A DNA stretch of 41,290 nucleotides from Acetatifactor sp. (GTDB lineage: Bacteria; Bacillota; Clostridia; Lachnospirales; Lachnospiraceae), in assembly GCA_022511465.1 (NCBI GenBank), contig JAFLRM010000008.1, positions 1-41,290 of the forward strand, in the 5' to 3' direction. Shown here piece after piece: positions 6,531 to 15,911 of this stretch. A model generated the notes under the pieces. That model was not told where the DNA came from, did no database searches, and saw only the letters and a program-made list of their open reading frames with translations. Within the stretch, counting starts at the first letter, position 1. The number at the start of each line of letters is the position of its first letter. A program made the position numbers and the translations under genes.

Positions 6531-8189
6531 GTGAGAAATTGGTTAGATAATTTAAAAATATTTCTAAAAAATAGGACATATCTGTTGGCGTTGAGTCTAA
6601 CGGCGATGTGCAGCTATGGTTTTTTGGTGACCCACGCCACGGTGGGGATAGATGACACACCATACACATATTACTTTGAGGACGGGTTGGTGGCCATCGT
6701 GGGTCGCTGGGCGCTGTATCTATTGAACAAGGTGGTGCACATCGCAGATTTTGCACCTTTTGTGACGGATCTGGCGGGTGTGCTTCTGCTGATGGCGGCA
6801 GTCACTCTGTGGTGCGCGCTCTTTTATTCTATTTTAGGGGAGCGTCTGCCGTGGTATGGTTATATGTTTTTTGCGATGGTATTTCTATCCTGCCCGCTGA
6901 TCAGCGAGGTATACACCTATTATCTGCACAACGGTGTTTCTATCGGCTATCTGTTTTGTGGCCTCAGCTTGTGCTGCTTTCGGGAGGGCAAAAGGCGTTT
7001 GGAGCAGAGAGAGCCGAGACGATGGATGCTGCCTTTTCTGGGGGCTGCGGCAGGATTGTGGATTGCCATCGGCTGCTACGAATCTCTGATGATCGCGTGG
7101 CTTTTGGGAATCTGCCTGATGTTTCTAACAGAGCGGTTTGCCGGAGAGAAGAACAGAGTTTTTTGCGGCCTGCTGGCAGCGGCGGCAGTGGCGGTGATCA
7201 GCATTGTGTTGCGCAGTGTGATGATCGCGGCGGTCATCAAGGTGTTTGGACTGGAGTATCTGAGGGAGGATGCGTTGCAGCGCTCCATAACCGAGATGCT
7301 CTCTTGGATGTTCCAAGAGGGTGCCAGAGCGGAATTTGCCATGGTGCTCAAGCGGACGTTTGTCATGTATGGTGCTTTTGCTTACGCCTATTATCCGATC
7401 AAAATCTTTGTGTTCGCATCAATTGTCATTGTGTGTTTTGGTATTTGGAGGAGTATTCGCCAGAGAGATCTGTGGGTTCTATTTTTCACCTTTGGAAGCT
7501 TTGTGGCGTCCTTTCTCTTGCTCTTTGTCGAAGGAAGTGCGACGCTGTACCGTTCGGCGCAGTTTTTGCCGGTGGTCTGTGGTTACGGAGCTCTGGTGGC
7601 TGTATATGCGGTGAATGGTCTGGCAGCAAGGCTGCAAAAGAAACTGGCCGGTCTGTTGAAGGTGTTGACAGTGTTTGGATTAACTGCCGTTGTTTGGAAT
7701 CAGTGTACCGACATGAACCACTGGTTTTATGTGGATTATCTGAAATATGAGAGTGCAAAGGAGACTGCAGCAAGGATCGCCTATGAGCTGGAGAAGGACT
7801 TTGACATGACGAAGCCCGTGGTATTCACCGGAACCTACGAGATACCTGAGGGGCTGATCGAGGATGCTTATGTGCCCTACGGCTCGAAAAGATTCTATCA
7901 GATCAACAATATCACCTCCCGCATAGATGAACAGCTTTTGGAGAAATTCTATCGTCCCCAGGGTGTGTGGGTGGCCCAGACGCCTGCACTGTCTGTTATT
8001 GACTGGGGACGCTATGCCTTTGGTGACGACACGGAGCTGGTGCATTTTTTTGCCATGCATGGACACGAGATGGTGCCCCTTCTGAATACAGAGTACATGG
8101 ATGCGGAGGTTCTGTCTGTGGATTGGCCCCATTTCCCGGTAGAGGGCTCTATTGTGGATGTGGGAGAGTATATTATCGTGCATTTTTAA
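6531..8189 (+). CDS. GtrII-like (Glucos_trans_II type) polytopic glycosyltransferase
   Basis: This 552-residue membrane protein has a first membrane segment at about 17-35, then a loop with D41-D42 (VGIDDTPYTYYFEDG), and about ten further segments. A soluble C-terminal part covers about 405-552. The pattern VGIDD...GRWALYLLN is that of GtrII-type transferases, which attach a sugar from a polyprenyl-phosphate donor to a surface glycan. A second member of this type lies at 29085-30656. The start is GTG 6531: an in-frame stop at 6510-6512 leaves no earlier choice, and the ribosome site (AAAGGGACAGG) is weak. It follows the preceding gene by 36 bases and is probably cotranscribed. Confidence 0.7.
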   Translation: MRNWLDNLKIFLKNRTYLLALSLTAMCSYGFLVTHATVGIDDTPYTYYFEDGLVAIVGRWALYLLNKVVHIADFAPFVTDLAGVLLLMAAVTLWCALFYSILGERLPWYGYMFFAMVFLSCPLISEVYTYYLHNGVSIGYLFCGLSLCCFREGKRRLEQREPRRWMLPFLGAAAGLWIAIGCYESLMIAWLLGICLMFLTERFAGEKNRVFCGLLAAAAVAVISIVLRSVMIAAVIKVFGLEYLREDALQRSITEMLSWMFQEGARAEFAMVLKRTFVMYGAFAYAYYPIKIFVFASIVIVCFGIWRSIRQRDLWVLFFTFGSFVASFLLLFVEGSATLYRSAQFLPVVCGYGALVAVYAVNGLAARLQKKLAGLLKVLTVFGLTAVVWNQCTDMNHWFYVDYLKYESAKETAARIAYELEKDFDMTKPVVFTGTYEIPEGLIEDAYVPYGSKRFYQINNITSRIDEQLLEKFYRPQGVWVAQTPALSVIDWGRYAFGDDTELVHFFAMHGHEMVPLLNTEYMDAEVLSVDWPHFPVEGSIVDVGEYIIVHF

Positions 8190-8222
8190 TGTAAGAAAAG
8201 GACTTTGGAGGAAAGGTTTCTT

Positions 8223-9866
8223 ATGATAAATTTTTTAAGATGGTGGAGAGAGGATAAACGATATATGACCATGGCAAAAGCGGGACTGTTGGCACTGCTT
8301 CCGCTGCTGTGTTGTGTGGTATATTGCGCTTCCCGGGGGAGGACTATCGGCCAGGTATATCTGCCAAATTCTATGTGGACCGATGAGCTTTTCTATTATA
8401 AACAGGTGGAAGGCGCCGTAGGTTTTGGATATCCACAAGGGTATTTTGGTTACAATGAGAGCCAAGCGTTGAAGTTGTCCTTTGGCGCATGGAGTCCGGT
8501 GTTGGTGTGCCCTTGGCTCCTGTGGGGGATGTTTTTTGGATGGAATCTTATGTCTCCCATCATCTGCAATATCTTTCTGATGATGATCTGTTGCTTTTTC
8601 TATGTTTGGATGGTGAAGCCTGCCTGGAAGCAGTTGGGCATTTTGGCATTATTATTCTGCCTCTACACCCCCTTTGTGCGGTATATGTTGTCGGGAATGC
8701 CGGAGGTGATCTGCTTCAGTGTGTTGATCTGTTTTTACAGCTTAACGGTCAATTATCTGGGGCGAGAAAAGGGGTGGAAACTGGCCCTTATGTTTGTCAT
8801 GTCCGGTACAATGACTTTGATGCGGCCATACTTGTTTTTGTTTCTTTTGCTGCCGGCGTACCTTTGGGTGAAAAAGGACAGATGGAAAGGAGCAATAGGT
8901 TCTATAATAGTCATGGCTGTGACAATGGGACTTTATGTTTGTGTTAATCATTACCTGGTAGCAGAATATTTTTATCCATTGTTTTCCACGGATTGGGGGA
9001 CAGCATTTTCTGAACAGGGTGTAGGAGGAGGTTTACTTTACACTCTGAGAAAATTACGTTCTACGGGCATAGATTTCTGTCTGTATATTGTGGAGGCTTT
9101 TCGCTCCGGTATGGCAGCGGGAGCATTTTTTGCCGGTTATGTGGCGGTGTTGTGTGTATTCATTGTTGAAGGTCTGCGGGATTATCTTGCATTGCGACAG
9201 CGGCGCCGGGAGAAAAGGATGACAGGGGGAGCGCTAGCAGATGTTGACTCTGAGGACAAGCCTCGGGTTAACAGATTGATCATTGAAATACACATGGTTT
9301 TCAGTTTTGCAGCCATGTTGCTTGCCTTGCTTTTGATATATCAACTGTATGATGGCAGTAAACATTTGCTGACCTTTATAGCAACGGGGATTTTTTTGGT
9401 GCCGCTTATGAACACAAGGCATTATAAGAAAACGGTATTTCTGGGGCTTACGTTTGCCTTTTTTTATTCCTATATGGCCGTAAATCCTTATGACTATCAG
9501 GTGCCTTTTGTAACGGTGGAACGTCAGGAAAGCGTAGAGAAATGGACAGGCGTACTTGAGGAGGGAATGCACTTGAAAGCGGAGGATGTCCCCAGCTTTG
9601 ACAATGTGGTCATATGGGTGACTAACGATGAGACGGAATCTGGCGGCAAAGGATCACAATGGCAGCTATTGTACAGTCTGCCGGAAGGGTTTGGCATCAG
9701 CTGCTGTCTGCCGGAGTACGTGATAGAGAATTTTGATACTTTGAAATGTGGGTATATGGCTACAATAACGGATGGCAGCATCGACGAAATGTGTCGTGAC
9801 GCAGGTTATAGGGAATTGTACCATGACAGCAGCATGGTACTGTATGCTATTGGGCAAGACGGATGA
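8223..9866 (+). CDS. Polytopic GT-C-like membrane protein
   Basis: This 547-residue protein starts at ATG 8223, with GGAGGAAAGG upstream; a TTG at 8205 is in frame but lies ahead of that site. After the first membrane segment (about 18-36) the loop has W52-T-D54-E55 in MWTDELFYYKQVEG, the placement of the acidic pair in GT-C enzymes, followed by GYFGYNES. About ten further segments are interrupted by a basic cytoplasmic loop with RQRRREKRM near residue 325, and a soluble tail of about 120 residues follows. The family is not identified with certainty. Donor and acceptor are unknown; the neighbours suggest surface glycan assembly. Confidence 0.65.
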   Translation: MINFLRWWREDKRYMTMAKAGLLALLPLLCCVVYCASRGRTIGQVYLPNSMWTDELFYYKQVEGAVGFGYPQGYFGYNESQALKLSFGAWSPVLVCPWLLWGMFFGWNLMSPIICNIFLMMICCFFYVWMVKPAWKQLGILALLFCLYTPFVRYMLSGMPEVICFSVLICFYSLTVNYLGREKGWKLALMFVMSGTMTLMRPYLFLFLLLPAYLWVKKDRWKGAIGSIIVMAVTMGLYVCVNHYLVAEYFYPLFSTDWGTAFSEQGVGGGLLYTLRKLRSTGIDFCLYIVEAFRSGMAAGAFFAGYVAVLCVFIVEGLRDYLALRQRRREKRMTGGALADVDSEDKPRVNRLIIEIHMVFSFAAMLLALLLIYQLYDGSKHLLTFIATGIFLVPLMNTRHYKKTVFLGLTFAFFYSYMAVNPYDYQVPFVTVERQESVEKWTGVLEEGMHLKAEDVPSFDNVVIWVTNDETESGGKGSQWQLLYSLPEGFGISCCLPEYVIENFDTLKCGYMATITDGSIDEMCRDAGYRELYHDSSMVLYAIGQDG

Positions 9867-9892
9867 GCACGAGGAGAAAAAGGAAAGATTTT

Positions 9893-11113
9893 ATGAATAG
9901 AACTTATAGAAAATATAGTAGTCATATATTTTTTTGTGTGCTGTTTGCGGCGTATCTTGCGGTAACGTTGTTCCTGTTTCACCGACAATCCGTGAACTAT
10001 GGTGACAAGTACATTTCAGATATGGCTTCCTATATAGCGGAGATCATGGGAGTGTCTACAGGATATGATTTCCCGTACCCGGTTATGTTCTGGATCGCAG
10101 AGTTCTTCAGCCTTTTCATTGGTCCCAAACATGCGATGGCTTTGACGGTGACCGGACTCAACGCTTTGACGGTCCTGATATTGAAGTATTATTTTGATCG
10201 TTTCCTGCGGGTAAGCCGTGGGGAATTATGTGATCATGGTTCTACTATATTAGTGTATTTATTGCTTTTTATGTCCATGCTTTTTCCTTTCAGTTATTTG
10301 GGAAGATATCATACCTTCGATGAAGGCTTTTTGTATCGCTATAAAGGCACCTTTTCCCCCAACCCCTTTCACAATGCCACTTATCTGGCGGCAAGGCCGT
10401 TTGCCGTGATCGCCTTTTTTTTGGCCGTGGATATATTACAGCAATACGAGGACCAAGCAGGCAAGCTGCGGTGGAAGTACCTCGCTTTTTCTGTGATCCT
10501 GCTGGTGGCAACCATGACAAAGCCCAGTTTCACTTTGATATTGGGAAGTGTCTGTGGAGTTATCATGCTCTGGAGGCTGATACGCAGTAAAATGAAAGGC
10601 TTAAAAGCTTTCCTTCAGTTTGGGGTAACCTTTATTCCGACTTTTCTGGCGTTGTTGTATCAATATCGCGGTGTGTTCACGGGAGAGGCCGGCGGAGAAG
10701 AGAAAGGGATCGGCTTCGGCTTCCTCACTGCATGGAAGACGGCCACGGACAATGTGTTTCTCTCTGTTCTATTGGGAATAGCTTTTCCTTTGAGCGTAGT
10801 ACTGTTTCAAAGAATGAAGGTTCGTGCGAACGCATATCTCTTGTTTGGCTGGCAGTTTTACGCGACAGGTCTTGTATCGCTTATCTTCCTGTACGAAAAA
10901 GGATACCGGCTGCCGCACGTAAACTTTGCGTGGGGTTACATGTATGGTCTGTTCTTTTTATATATGATCAGTTTAATTGCGTTGGTTCAAGAGACAAGAT
11001 TGCGCAAACAGGCCGCTTGGAAGCTGATATTGCAGTGGATCATGTTTGCCGCCCATATGATATGTGGCGCGGACTATTTTCGGATCGTGGTCAGCGGTGA
11101 ACTATATTTGTAG
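9893..11113 (+). CDS. Polytopic membrane protein, probable GT-C-like
   Basis: This is a 406-residue protein from ATG 9893, behind AAAGGAAAG. An ATG at 9863 overlaps the previous stop as ATGA and would add ten basic residues; either start keeps the gene translationally close to its neighbour. It has about ten hydrophobic segments. The first extracytoplasmic loop carries D38, D43 and E50 (YGDKYISDMASYIAE), the usual location of acidic residues in GT-C transferases. Unlike its neighbours it lacks a sizeable C-terminal soluble domain. I do not recognise the exact family. Confidence 0.6.
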   Translation: MNRTYRKYSSHIFFCVLFAAYLAVTLFLFHRQSVNYGDKYISDMASYIAEIMGVSTGYDFPYPVMFWIAEFFSLFIGPKHAMALTVTGLNALTVLILKYYFDRFLRVSRGELCDHGSTILVYLLLFMSMLFPFSYLGRYHTFDEGFLYRYKGTFSPNPFHNATYLAARPFAVIAFFLAVDILQQYEDQAGKLRWKYLAFSVILLVATMTKPSFTLILGSVCGVIMLWRLIRSKMKGLKAFLQFGVTFIPTFLALLYQYRGVFTGEAGGEEKGIGFGFLTAWKTATDNVFLSVLLGIAFPLSVVLFQRMKVRANAYLLFGWQFYATGLVSLIFLYEKGYRLPHVNFAWGYMYGLFFLYMISLIALVQETRLRKQAAWKLILQWIMFAAHMICGADYFRIVVSGELYL

Positions 11114-11119
11114 CAGGAT

Positions 11120-11148
11120 GGAGATACAACTTGTATTTTACTATCTCC
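11120..11148 (+). repeat. Inverted repeat spanning a -35 element
   Basis: GGAGATA (11120-11126) and TATCTCC (11142-11148) form a perfect 7-bp inverted repeat with a 15-base centre. It lies just after the stop at 11113 and covers the -35 of the promoter at 11137-11165. It could be an operator or a weak RNA hairpin. There is no U-run, so it is not a standard terminator. Confidence 0.4.
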
Positions 11149-11165
11149 CTGTAGTATGGTAAAAT
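11137..11165 (+). promoter_or_regulatory. Internal promoter for the GT52-like gene
   Basis: TTTACT (11137-11142), a 17-bp spacer and TAAAAT (11160-11165), with TGG directly before the -10 (extended -10). It sits in a 97-base gap, one of the larger breaks in the cluster, and the start at 11211 is about 40 bases beyond the predicted transcript start. Confidence 0.5.
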
Positions 11166-11210
11166 AATACTTATTTGAATATTAGTGTCAAGTATTGTCG
11201 GGAGTACAAC

Positions 11211-12299
11211 ATGAAAGACAGAATCTATGTATGTCATACCTACTATCAGGTATACGTGACCTTTTTAAAAGAGTTAAAATTGCGGGAACAGCGTGGGGAA
11301 GCGGGGCAGGAGCCCGGAGGTGCCACCCTGGTCCTCTCTAAGATGTCCAATAACTTTGAGAACCTGAAGGAGCGTGTGGAGAGCACAGGTCTGTTCGAAG
11401 AAGTGGTGGAATTTGATGAGAAGAGGGAAGATTTCTTTCCGCAGCTTGCAAAATGGCGCAAGAACACCGGAAATTTTATCGGAAACCTTTTGTACCGCAT
11501 CCGTTTTACCAGAGAATATGCCAGGTTGGAAGCATCCTATGTGCCGGTGGATTTTCGAACCTACAAGGATGTGTACGTCTACTGTGATTCCGATCCGATC
11601 GGTTATTATCTGAATCAGTACCGGATTCCCTATCATGCGCTGGAGGATGGCCTGAACTGCCTGAAGAATTTTGATGCGGCGCGCTATGATAACAGAGGGC
11701 ACTTTAAGTTAAAAGTATTTCTCTCCCAGAGGATGAACCTGATCTTTGTGCAGAACGGTTACGGAAAGTATTGTCTGGATATGGAAGTGAACGACAGCTC
11801 CCTGATCAAATATCCCTGCCCTAAATATATAGACGAGCCCAGACAGGCTCTGGTGGACAGACTCACTGAGAAGGATAAGGAGCTGATCCTGCAGGCATTT
11901 ATTCGCGATAAAGAGGGTCTGCAGCGACAGATCGAGGAGAGCGGCCGGGTAGGAGATAAAATTCTGATCCTGACAGATCCGCTCTGCACTTTGGATGTGA
12001 GGGAGCGTATCTTTCGGGATATTATCAAAATGTATGAGAAGGAGGGAACTATTTTTCTAAAGCCTCATCCCAGGGATGAACTGGATTATCGGAGACTATT
12101 CCCTGAATATCCACAGTTTGATGCCACGGTGCCCATGGAAATGTTGAATTTTTTTCCGGGGCTGCGTTTTCGCAAGGTAGTGGCGGTTCTCACGGAGATC
12201 AAGGCGATCCGGTTTGCGGATGAGGTGGTCCGTCTGGGGGAGGATTTTATGGATACCTACGAGGATCCTCTGATCCACCGCCAGAATGAGCAGATATAG
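11211..12299 (+). CDS. GT52-like (bacterial sialyltransferase-type) glycosyltransferase
   Basis: This 362-residue soluble protein has no membrane segments. ATG 11211 is chosen because GGGAG lies just upstream and the N-terminus then reads MKDRIYVCHTYYQVY, the usual start of this type; a TTG at 11175 would add twelve residues. Bacterial sialyl- and polysialyltransferases share a D/E-D/E-G motif and an HP motif. Both are visible: E145-D146-G147 in HALEDG and H286-P287 in FLKPHPRDE. Such enzymes use CMP-activated nonulosonic acids. With pseF (CMP-pseudaminic acid synthetase) in the same cluster, this is the best candidate for a pseudaminic acid transferase acting on a lipid-linked glycan at the cytoplasmic face. 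The specificity is inferred. Confidence 0.7.
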   Translation: MKDRIYVCHTYYQVYVTFLKELKLREQRGEAGQEPGGATLVLSKMSNNFENLKERVESTGLFEEVVEFDEKREDFFPQLAKWRKNTGNFIGNLLYRIRFTREYARLEASYVPVDFRTYKDVYVYCDSDPIGYYLNQYRIPYHALEDGLNCLKNFDAARYDNRGHFKLKVFLSQRMNLIFVQNGYGKYCLDMEVNDSSLIKYPCPKYIDEPRQALVDRLTEKDKELILQAFIRDKEGLQRQIEESGRVGDKILILTDPLCTLDVRERIFRDIIKMYEKEGTIFLKPHPRDELDYRRLFPEYPQFDATVPMEMLNFFPGLRFRKVVAVLTEIKAIRFADEVVRLGEDFMDTYEDPLIHRQNEQI

Positions 12300-12312
12300 A
12301 GGGGTAAAGCGA

Positions 12313-14082
12313 ATGGAGCGGTCTTTGTTCAAGAGAATTTTGGATAAGACAAATAGTATAATTATCTTTTTTGACCGGATACCATTGTGGTGGTTGTTCT
12401 TTTTGCTGTTTGCGCTCGTATTTACCCCCTTTCTGATCTTGGGGGAGGGGAGCATTTTTGAATATCACGATCAGTTGGACGAGTCCATGATGAATATCGT
12501 GCTGACTGCCAGGCATCTGGGAGAAGGACTTGACGTATTGCCTGAGATGATGGGTGGGATCAATGCCAGCGGTCTACAGCCCTCCGCGGTGTTGTTTGTC
12601 CCATTGTATTGCATCCTGCCAACGTTTTGGGCATTTCTTGTGCAGTATGCAGTGTGTTTTGCCGCTGCTTTTTTGGGCATGTATTTCTGCGTAAAGGAGC
12701 TGACAGGCAGCAGCATTCTGGCAGTGACAGCGGCAGGTTGTTTTTGTATGTTGCCGTTGTACCCGATCTACGGGCTGTCAGAAATGGGAATTCCTATGGT
12801 CCTCTATGCGTTTTTGAGGCTGTGGAAGAAAAAGGCACCGTGGATCAGCTTGGTGTTGGTGGTATTCTTTGGTCTGACCAGCCACTTGGTCTGTACCGGA
12901 TATGTGGTGCTGGCCTTTTGGGGAATGGCGCTGGTTATCACCTGGCTTCGCAGACGTAAGGGCAGCAAGTGGCTTGTGGCGGCATTTTGCCTTCTGTTGG
13001 GAGTGTATGTGATCGTAAATAGAAGCTTATTTGTGGATCTGCTCTTTAGCCGGAGTTCTTACGCCAGCCATCGGGAGGAGATCGTCAATTACGCCCAGCC
13101 GTTTTGGGAGACAGTGAAAAGTGTGTTCCTGCAGAGCGCCCAGCATGCGGCATCCCAGCATCAATATTTAATTTTGCCGATCGTTCTTCTGTTAGTGATC
13201 GGAGCCTTCTGTCTGAAAAGACTTTCTCAGAAAACCCGTGTCCGATACTGGATGGCGGTTGGAGGCTTTGCTCTGTTGGTTGCCATCGCTTTGTTTTATG
13301 GATTGTGCAAGAGTCAACTGATAGTAGACTTAAAAAATAGCAGTGATGGGTTTTTGCGCTATTTCCAGGCGGAACGATTCTATTGGCTGTATCCTGCCGG
13401 CTGGTATTTGGAGTTTGCGCTGTGCTTTTCCCTGTGGTGGGGTGATCCGGGAAGGAAGTTGTCCGGTATCCGGCAGTCGGCACTGCTTAAGGTGTTGGTA
13501 CTTGTAATGGTGCTGTTGCCAACCTTGCAGCTATTAAAGGTAAACTCCTTCTTATACATGAATATAAATCAGATAAACAACGGCTCGAACGTTACCGGAT
13601 ACATTTCCTGGGAAAGCTATTATGCGGAAGATCTGATGCAGGAGCTGGAGGGAGTGATCGGGCGGGATATGACCACTTACCGGGTTGCGCACTTAGGAAT
13701 ATGCCCGGCCCCGGCGCTGATGCATGGTTTCTATACGGTGGATGGCTATTCCAACAGTTATTCCCTGGAATACAAGCATCGTTTTCGACAGGTTATCGCC
13801 CGGGAGCTGGAAAAGAACGAGCAGACGCGTCTATACTTTGACGAGTGGGGAAGCCGTTGTTACCTATTTAATAGCTTATCCGGCAATGCTTGGATGATCG
13901 GTAAAAAAGACAACATGGTTTATGAGCGACTGGACTTTGATATGGAAGCATTGCGGGATCTGGGCTGTGAGTATCTGTTTTCCTGTGGGGAGATAGGAAA
14001 TGCAGAGGAGTTGGAGATTCAATTTATGGGGTATTATGAGACAGAAAGCAGTTATTGGGGCGTGTGGCTCTACCGCCTGTGA
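12313..14082 (+). CDS. YkoS/DUF6044-like polytopic membrane protein, paralog A
   Basis: This 589-residue membrane protein starts at ATG 12313, with GAGGGG about eight bases upstream; an ATG at 12286 is also in frame but overlaps the preceding gene. The loop after the first segment reads EYHDQLDE (D53, D56), followed by a long series of hydrophobic segments and a C-terminal soluble domain of about 150 residues containing HGFYTVDGYSNSYSLEYKH. The gene at 34225 encodes a clear paralog with the same YHDQLD loop and the same DGYSN..LEYKH block. The family assignment is from memory. The probable role is a GT-C-like sugar transfer at the outer face of the membrane. Confidence 0.65.
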   Translation: MERSLFKRILDKTNSIIIFFDRIPLWWLFFLLFALVFTPFLILGEGSIFEYHDQLDESMMNIVLTARHLGEGLDVLPEMMGGINASGLQPSAVLFVPLYCILPTFWAFLVQYAVCFAAAFLGMYFCVKELTGSSILAVTAAGCFCMLPLYPIYGLSEMGIPMVLYAFLRLWKKKAPWISLVLVVFFGLTSHLVCTGYVVLAFWGMALVITWLRRRKGSKWLVAAFCLLLGVYVIVNRSLFVDLLFSRSSYASHREEIVNYAQPFWETVKSVFLQSAQHAASQHQYLILPIVLLLVIGAFCLKRLSQKTRVRYWMAVGGFALLVAIALFYGLCKSQLIVDLKNSSDGFLRYFQAERFYWLYPAGWYLEFALCFSLWWGDPGRKLSGIRQSALLKVLVLVMVLLPTLQLLKVNSFLYMNINQINNGSNVTGYISWESYYAEDLMQELEGVIGRDMTTYRVAHLGICPAPALMHGFYTVDGYSNSYSLEYKHRFRQVIARELEKNEQTRLYFDEWGSRCYLFNSLSGNAWMIGKKDNMVYERLDFDMEALRDLGCEYLFSCGEIGNAEELEIQFMGYYETESSYWGVWLYRL

Positions 14083-14088
14083 CATGTA

Positions 14089-14117
14089 TTTACTGGAAAT
14101 GTGGCTTATGATAGAAT
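14089..14117 (+). promoter_or_regulatory. Internal promoter for the ABC flippase gene
   Basis: TTTACT (14089-14094), a 17-bp spacer and TAGAAT (14112-14117), with TGA directly before the -10. It has the same -35 hexamer and spacing, and a TGn-type extended -10, like the promoter at 11137-11165. The GTG start follows 30 bases downstream. Confidence 0.5.
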
Positions 14118-14147
14118 AATAGGAAAAAGCCAAATGGAGGATATTCT

Positions 14148-15911
14148 GTGATAAGGATGATCAAGAAGCTTCGCATACTCCTGGACGGGAGACAAAAGCG
14201 GATCATGGCAGGTCTGATCGTGCTGATGGTGATCGGCGCATTTCTGCAGACCGCTGGTGTGGGGATGCTGGTACAGGTGGTGAATGTGGTCATAGATCCG
14301 GACGCCGTGAAGAATAGTCGGGCGGCTGCCATGCTCTATGATCTTTTGGGAAGCGACAGCTACAGCAGTTTTTCCGTCACCGTGATGGCGCTTTTGATCC
14401 TGATCTTTGTGGTAAAAAACCTGTTTTTATATGTGCAGCAGAAACTGACTTTTTCTTTTGTATACACTAATCAGTTCCGCACCTCAGAGCGCATGATGCG
14501 CAACTATTTGCGCCGAGGCTATGAATTTTATCTGAATGCGGACACGGCGGTGGTACAGCGAAATATCACCTCGGATGTAAATAATATGTACGCTCTGATC
14601 CTGGCACTTTTGCAGCTTTTGTCCGATGGGGTGGTATCCCTGTTCATCGTTAGCTACTGTTTTCTGACAAACGGCACTATGACTATGATATTGGCGGTGG
14701 TGCTGATCATACTGATGCTGCTGGTGAAAAAGATCTTAAAGCCCATTATGTACAAGGCGGGCAAGGATAACCAGGACTATTACAGCGGCCTCTTCAAGTG
14801 GATCTCCCAGACGGTGCAGGGCATCAAGGAGGTCAAGGTAAACGGTAAGGAGCAGTTTTTTGTGGGCGAGTATGTCAAGTGTGGCCGCGGTTATGTGAAT
14901 GCGGTCCAGCGCTATAGCCTTTACAATAATATTCCCAAGCTGCTGATGGAGACAGCCTGCGTGGCCGCGATGGTGGGCTATATGATCTTTCAGGTGTGTA
15001 CGGGAGTCTCCACCGAGGATATGCTGGGTGTACTTTCCACGCTGGCAGCGGCGGCTTTCGTACTCTTGCCATGTGTAAACCGCATCAACAACCAGATCAA
15101 CTCCATCGCCTACTTTGAACCTTTCTTTATGGGGGTCAGCGATAATCTGCAGGATGAAATACAGGGGGACAAAGTAGACATGTCTGCTTTTGCCACGGAC
15201 AGCAGGAAGCTTTCGGTGGCGGAGCGCATTGAGCTTAAGGATATCAGCTATGCCTATCCCAACACGGATAAGCTGATCTTTGACCACGCGGACCTGACCA
15301 TTCCTATCGGTACATCCGTGGGCATCGTGGGCACCTCCGGGGCGGGAAAGAGCACCGTGGTGGATATCTTGCTGGGGCTGCTGGAAATCCGCACAGGGCG
15401 AATTCTGGCGGACGGTGTGAACGTCAAGGAGAATTACAGGGGATGGCTGAAAAATATTGGCTATATTCCCCAGATGATCTTTATGTTGGATGATACGATA
15501 CGAAACAATGTGGCTTTTGGTGTGCCCGAAGAGGAGATTGACGAGGACAGGCTTTGGGAGGTGTTGCGGGAGGCTCAACTGGATGAGTTTATTCACACTC
15601 TTCCGGAGGGACTTGACACCGGTATCGGCGAGCGGGGAATCCGTCTCTCCGGCGGACAGAGGCAGAGGATTGGTATTGCAAGGGCTCTCTACCACGATCC
15701 TGAGGTGTTGGTGCTGGATGAGGCCACCTCGGCTTTGGACAATGATACGGAGGCGGCGATCATGGAGGCCATCAACCGGCTTCACGGGAAGAAGACGCTG
15801 ATCATCATTGCCCACAGACTCCAGACCATTGAAAAGTGCGATCTGGTGTATCGAGTGGAAGACGGTAAGGTCACACTGGAGCGGGGGCAGTTGTCGAAGG
15901 AGAGATTATAA
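14148..15911 (+). CDS. PglK/MsbA-like ABC transporter, candidate lipid-linked glycan flippase
   Basis: This 587-residue half-transporter has an N-terminal membrane domain of about six segments (20-330) and a C-terminal ATPase. Walker A is GTSGAGKS (395-402), the Q-loop is IPQ near 442, the signature LSGGQ is at 500-504, and Walker B is LVLDE with catalytic E525. Length and domain order match PglK of Campylobacter, which flips the lipid-linked oligosaccharide for protein N-glycosylation; a lipid or drug exporter is the alternative. The start is GTG 14148, seven bases after GGAGG; the ATG at 14157 has poorer spacing. The stop overlaps the next ATG (TAATG), and the neighbours are glycosyltransferases, which supports the flippase role. 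It is the only flippase candidate in the window. Confidence 0.8.
   Translation: MIRMIKKLRILLDGRQKRIMAGLIVLMVIGAFLQTAGVGMLVQVVNVVIDPDAVKNSRAAAMLYDLLGSDSYSSFSVTVMALLILIFVVKNLFLYVQQKLTFSFVYTNQFRTSERMMRNYLRRGYEFYLNADTAVVQRNITSDVNNMYALILALLQLLSDGVVSLFIVSYCFLTNGTMTMILAVVLIILMLLVKKILKPIMYKAGKDNQDYYSGLFKWISQTVQGIKEVKVNGKEQFFVGEYVKCGRGYVNAVQRYSLYNNIPKLLMETACVAAMVGYMIFQVCTGVSTEDMLGVLSTLAAAAFVLLPCVNRINNQINSIAYFEPFFMGVSDNLQDEIQGDKVDMSAFATDSRKLSVAERIELKDISYAYPNTDKLIFDHADLTIPIGTSVGIVGTSGAGKSTVVDILLGLLEIRTGRILADGVNVKENYRGWLKNIGYIPQMIFMLDDTIRNNVAFGVPEEEIDEDRLWEVLREAQLDEFIHTLPEGLDTGIGERGIRLSGGQRQRIGIARALYHDPEVLVLDEATSALDNDTEAAIMEAINRLHGKKTLIIIAHRLQTIEKCDLVYRVEDGKVTLERGQLSKERL

Noticed and set aside
6809..7750. 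313-codon frame on the plus strand within the GtrII-like gene
   Set aside because: It is a shifted frame inside a well-supported membrane protein; the product is rich in Cys, Arg and Gly and has no coherent hydrophobic pattern or ribosome site.
11120..11148. Inverted repeat as a terminator of the 9893-11113 gene
   Set aside because: The stem is only 7 bp with a 15-base loop and no U-run follows; it overlaps a plausible promoter instead.
14736..15815. Long open frame (359 codons) on the minus strand opposite the ABC flippase
   Set aside because: The ABC gene has complete Walker A, signature and Walker B motifs, so the opposite frame is a by-product of its codon use.
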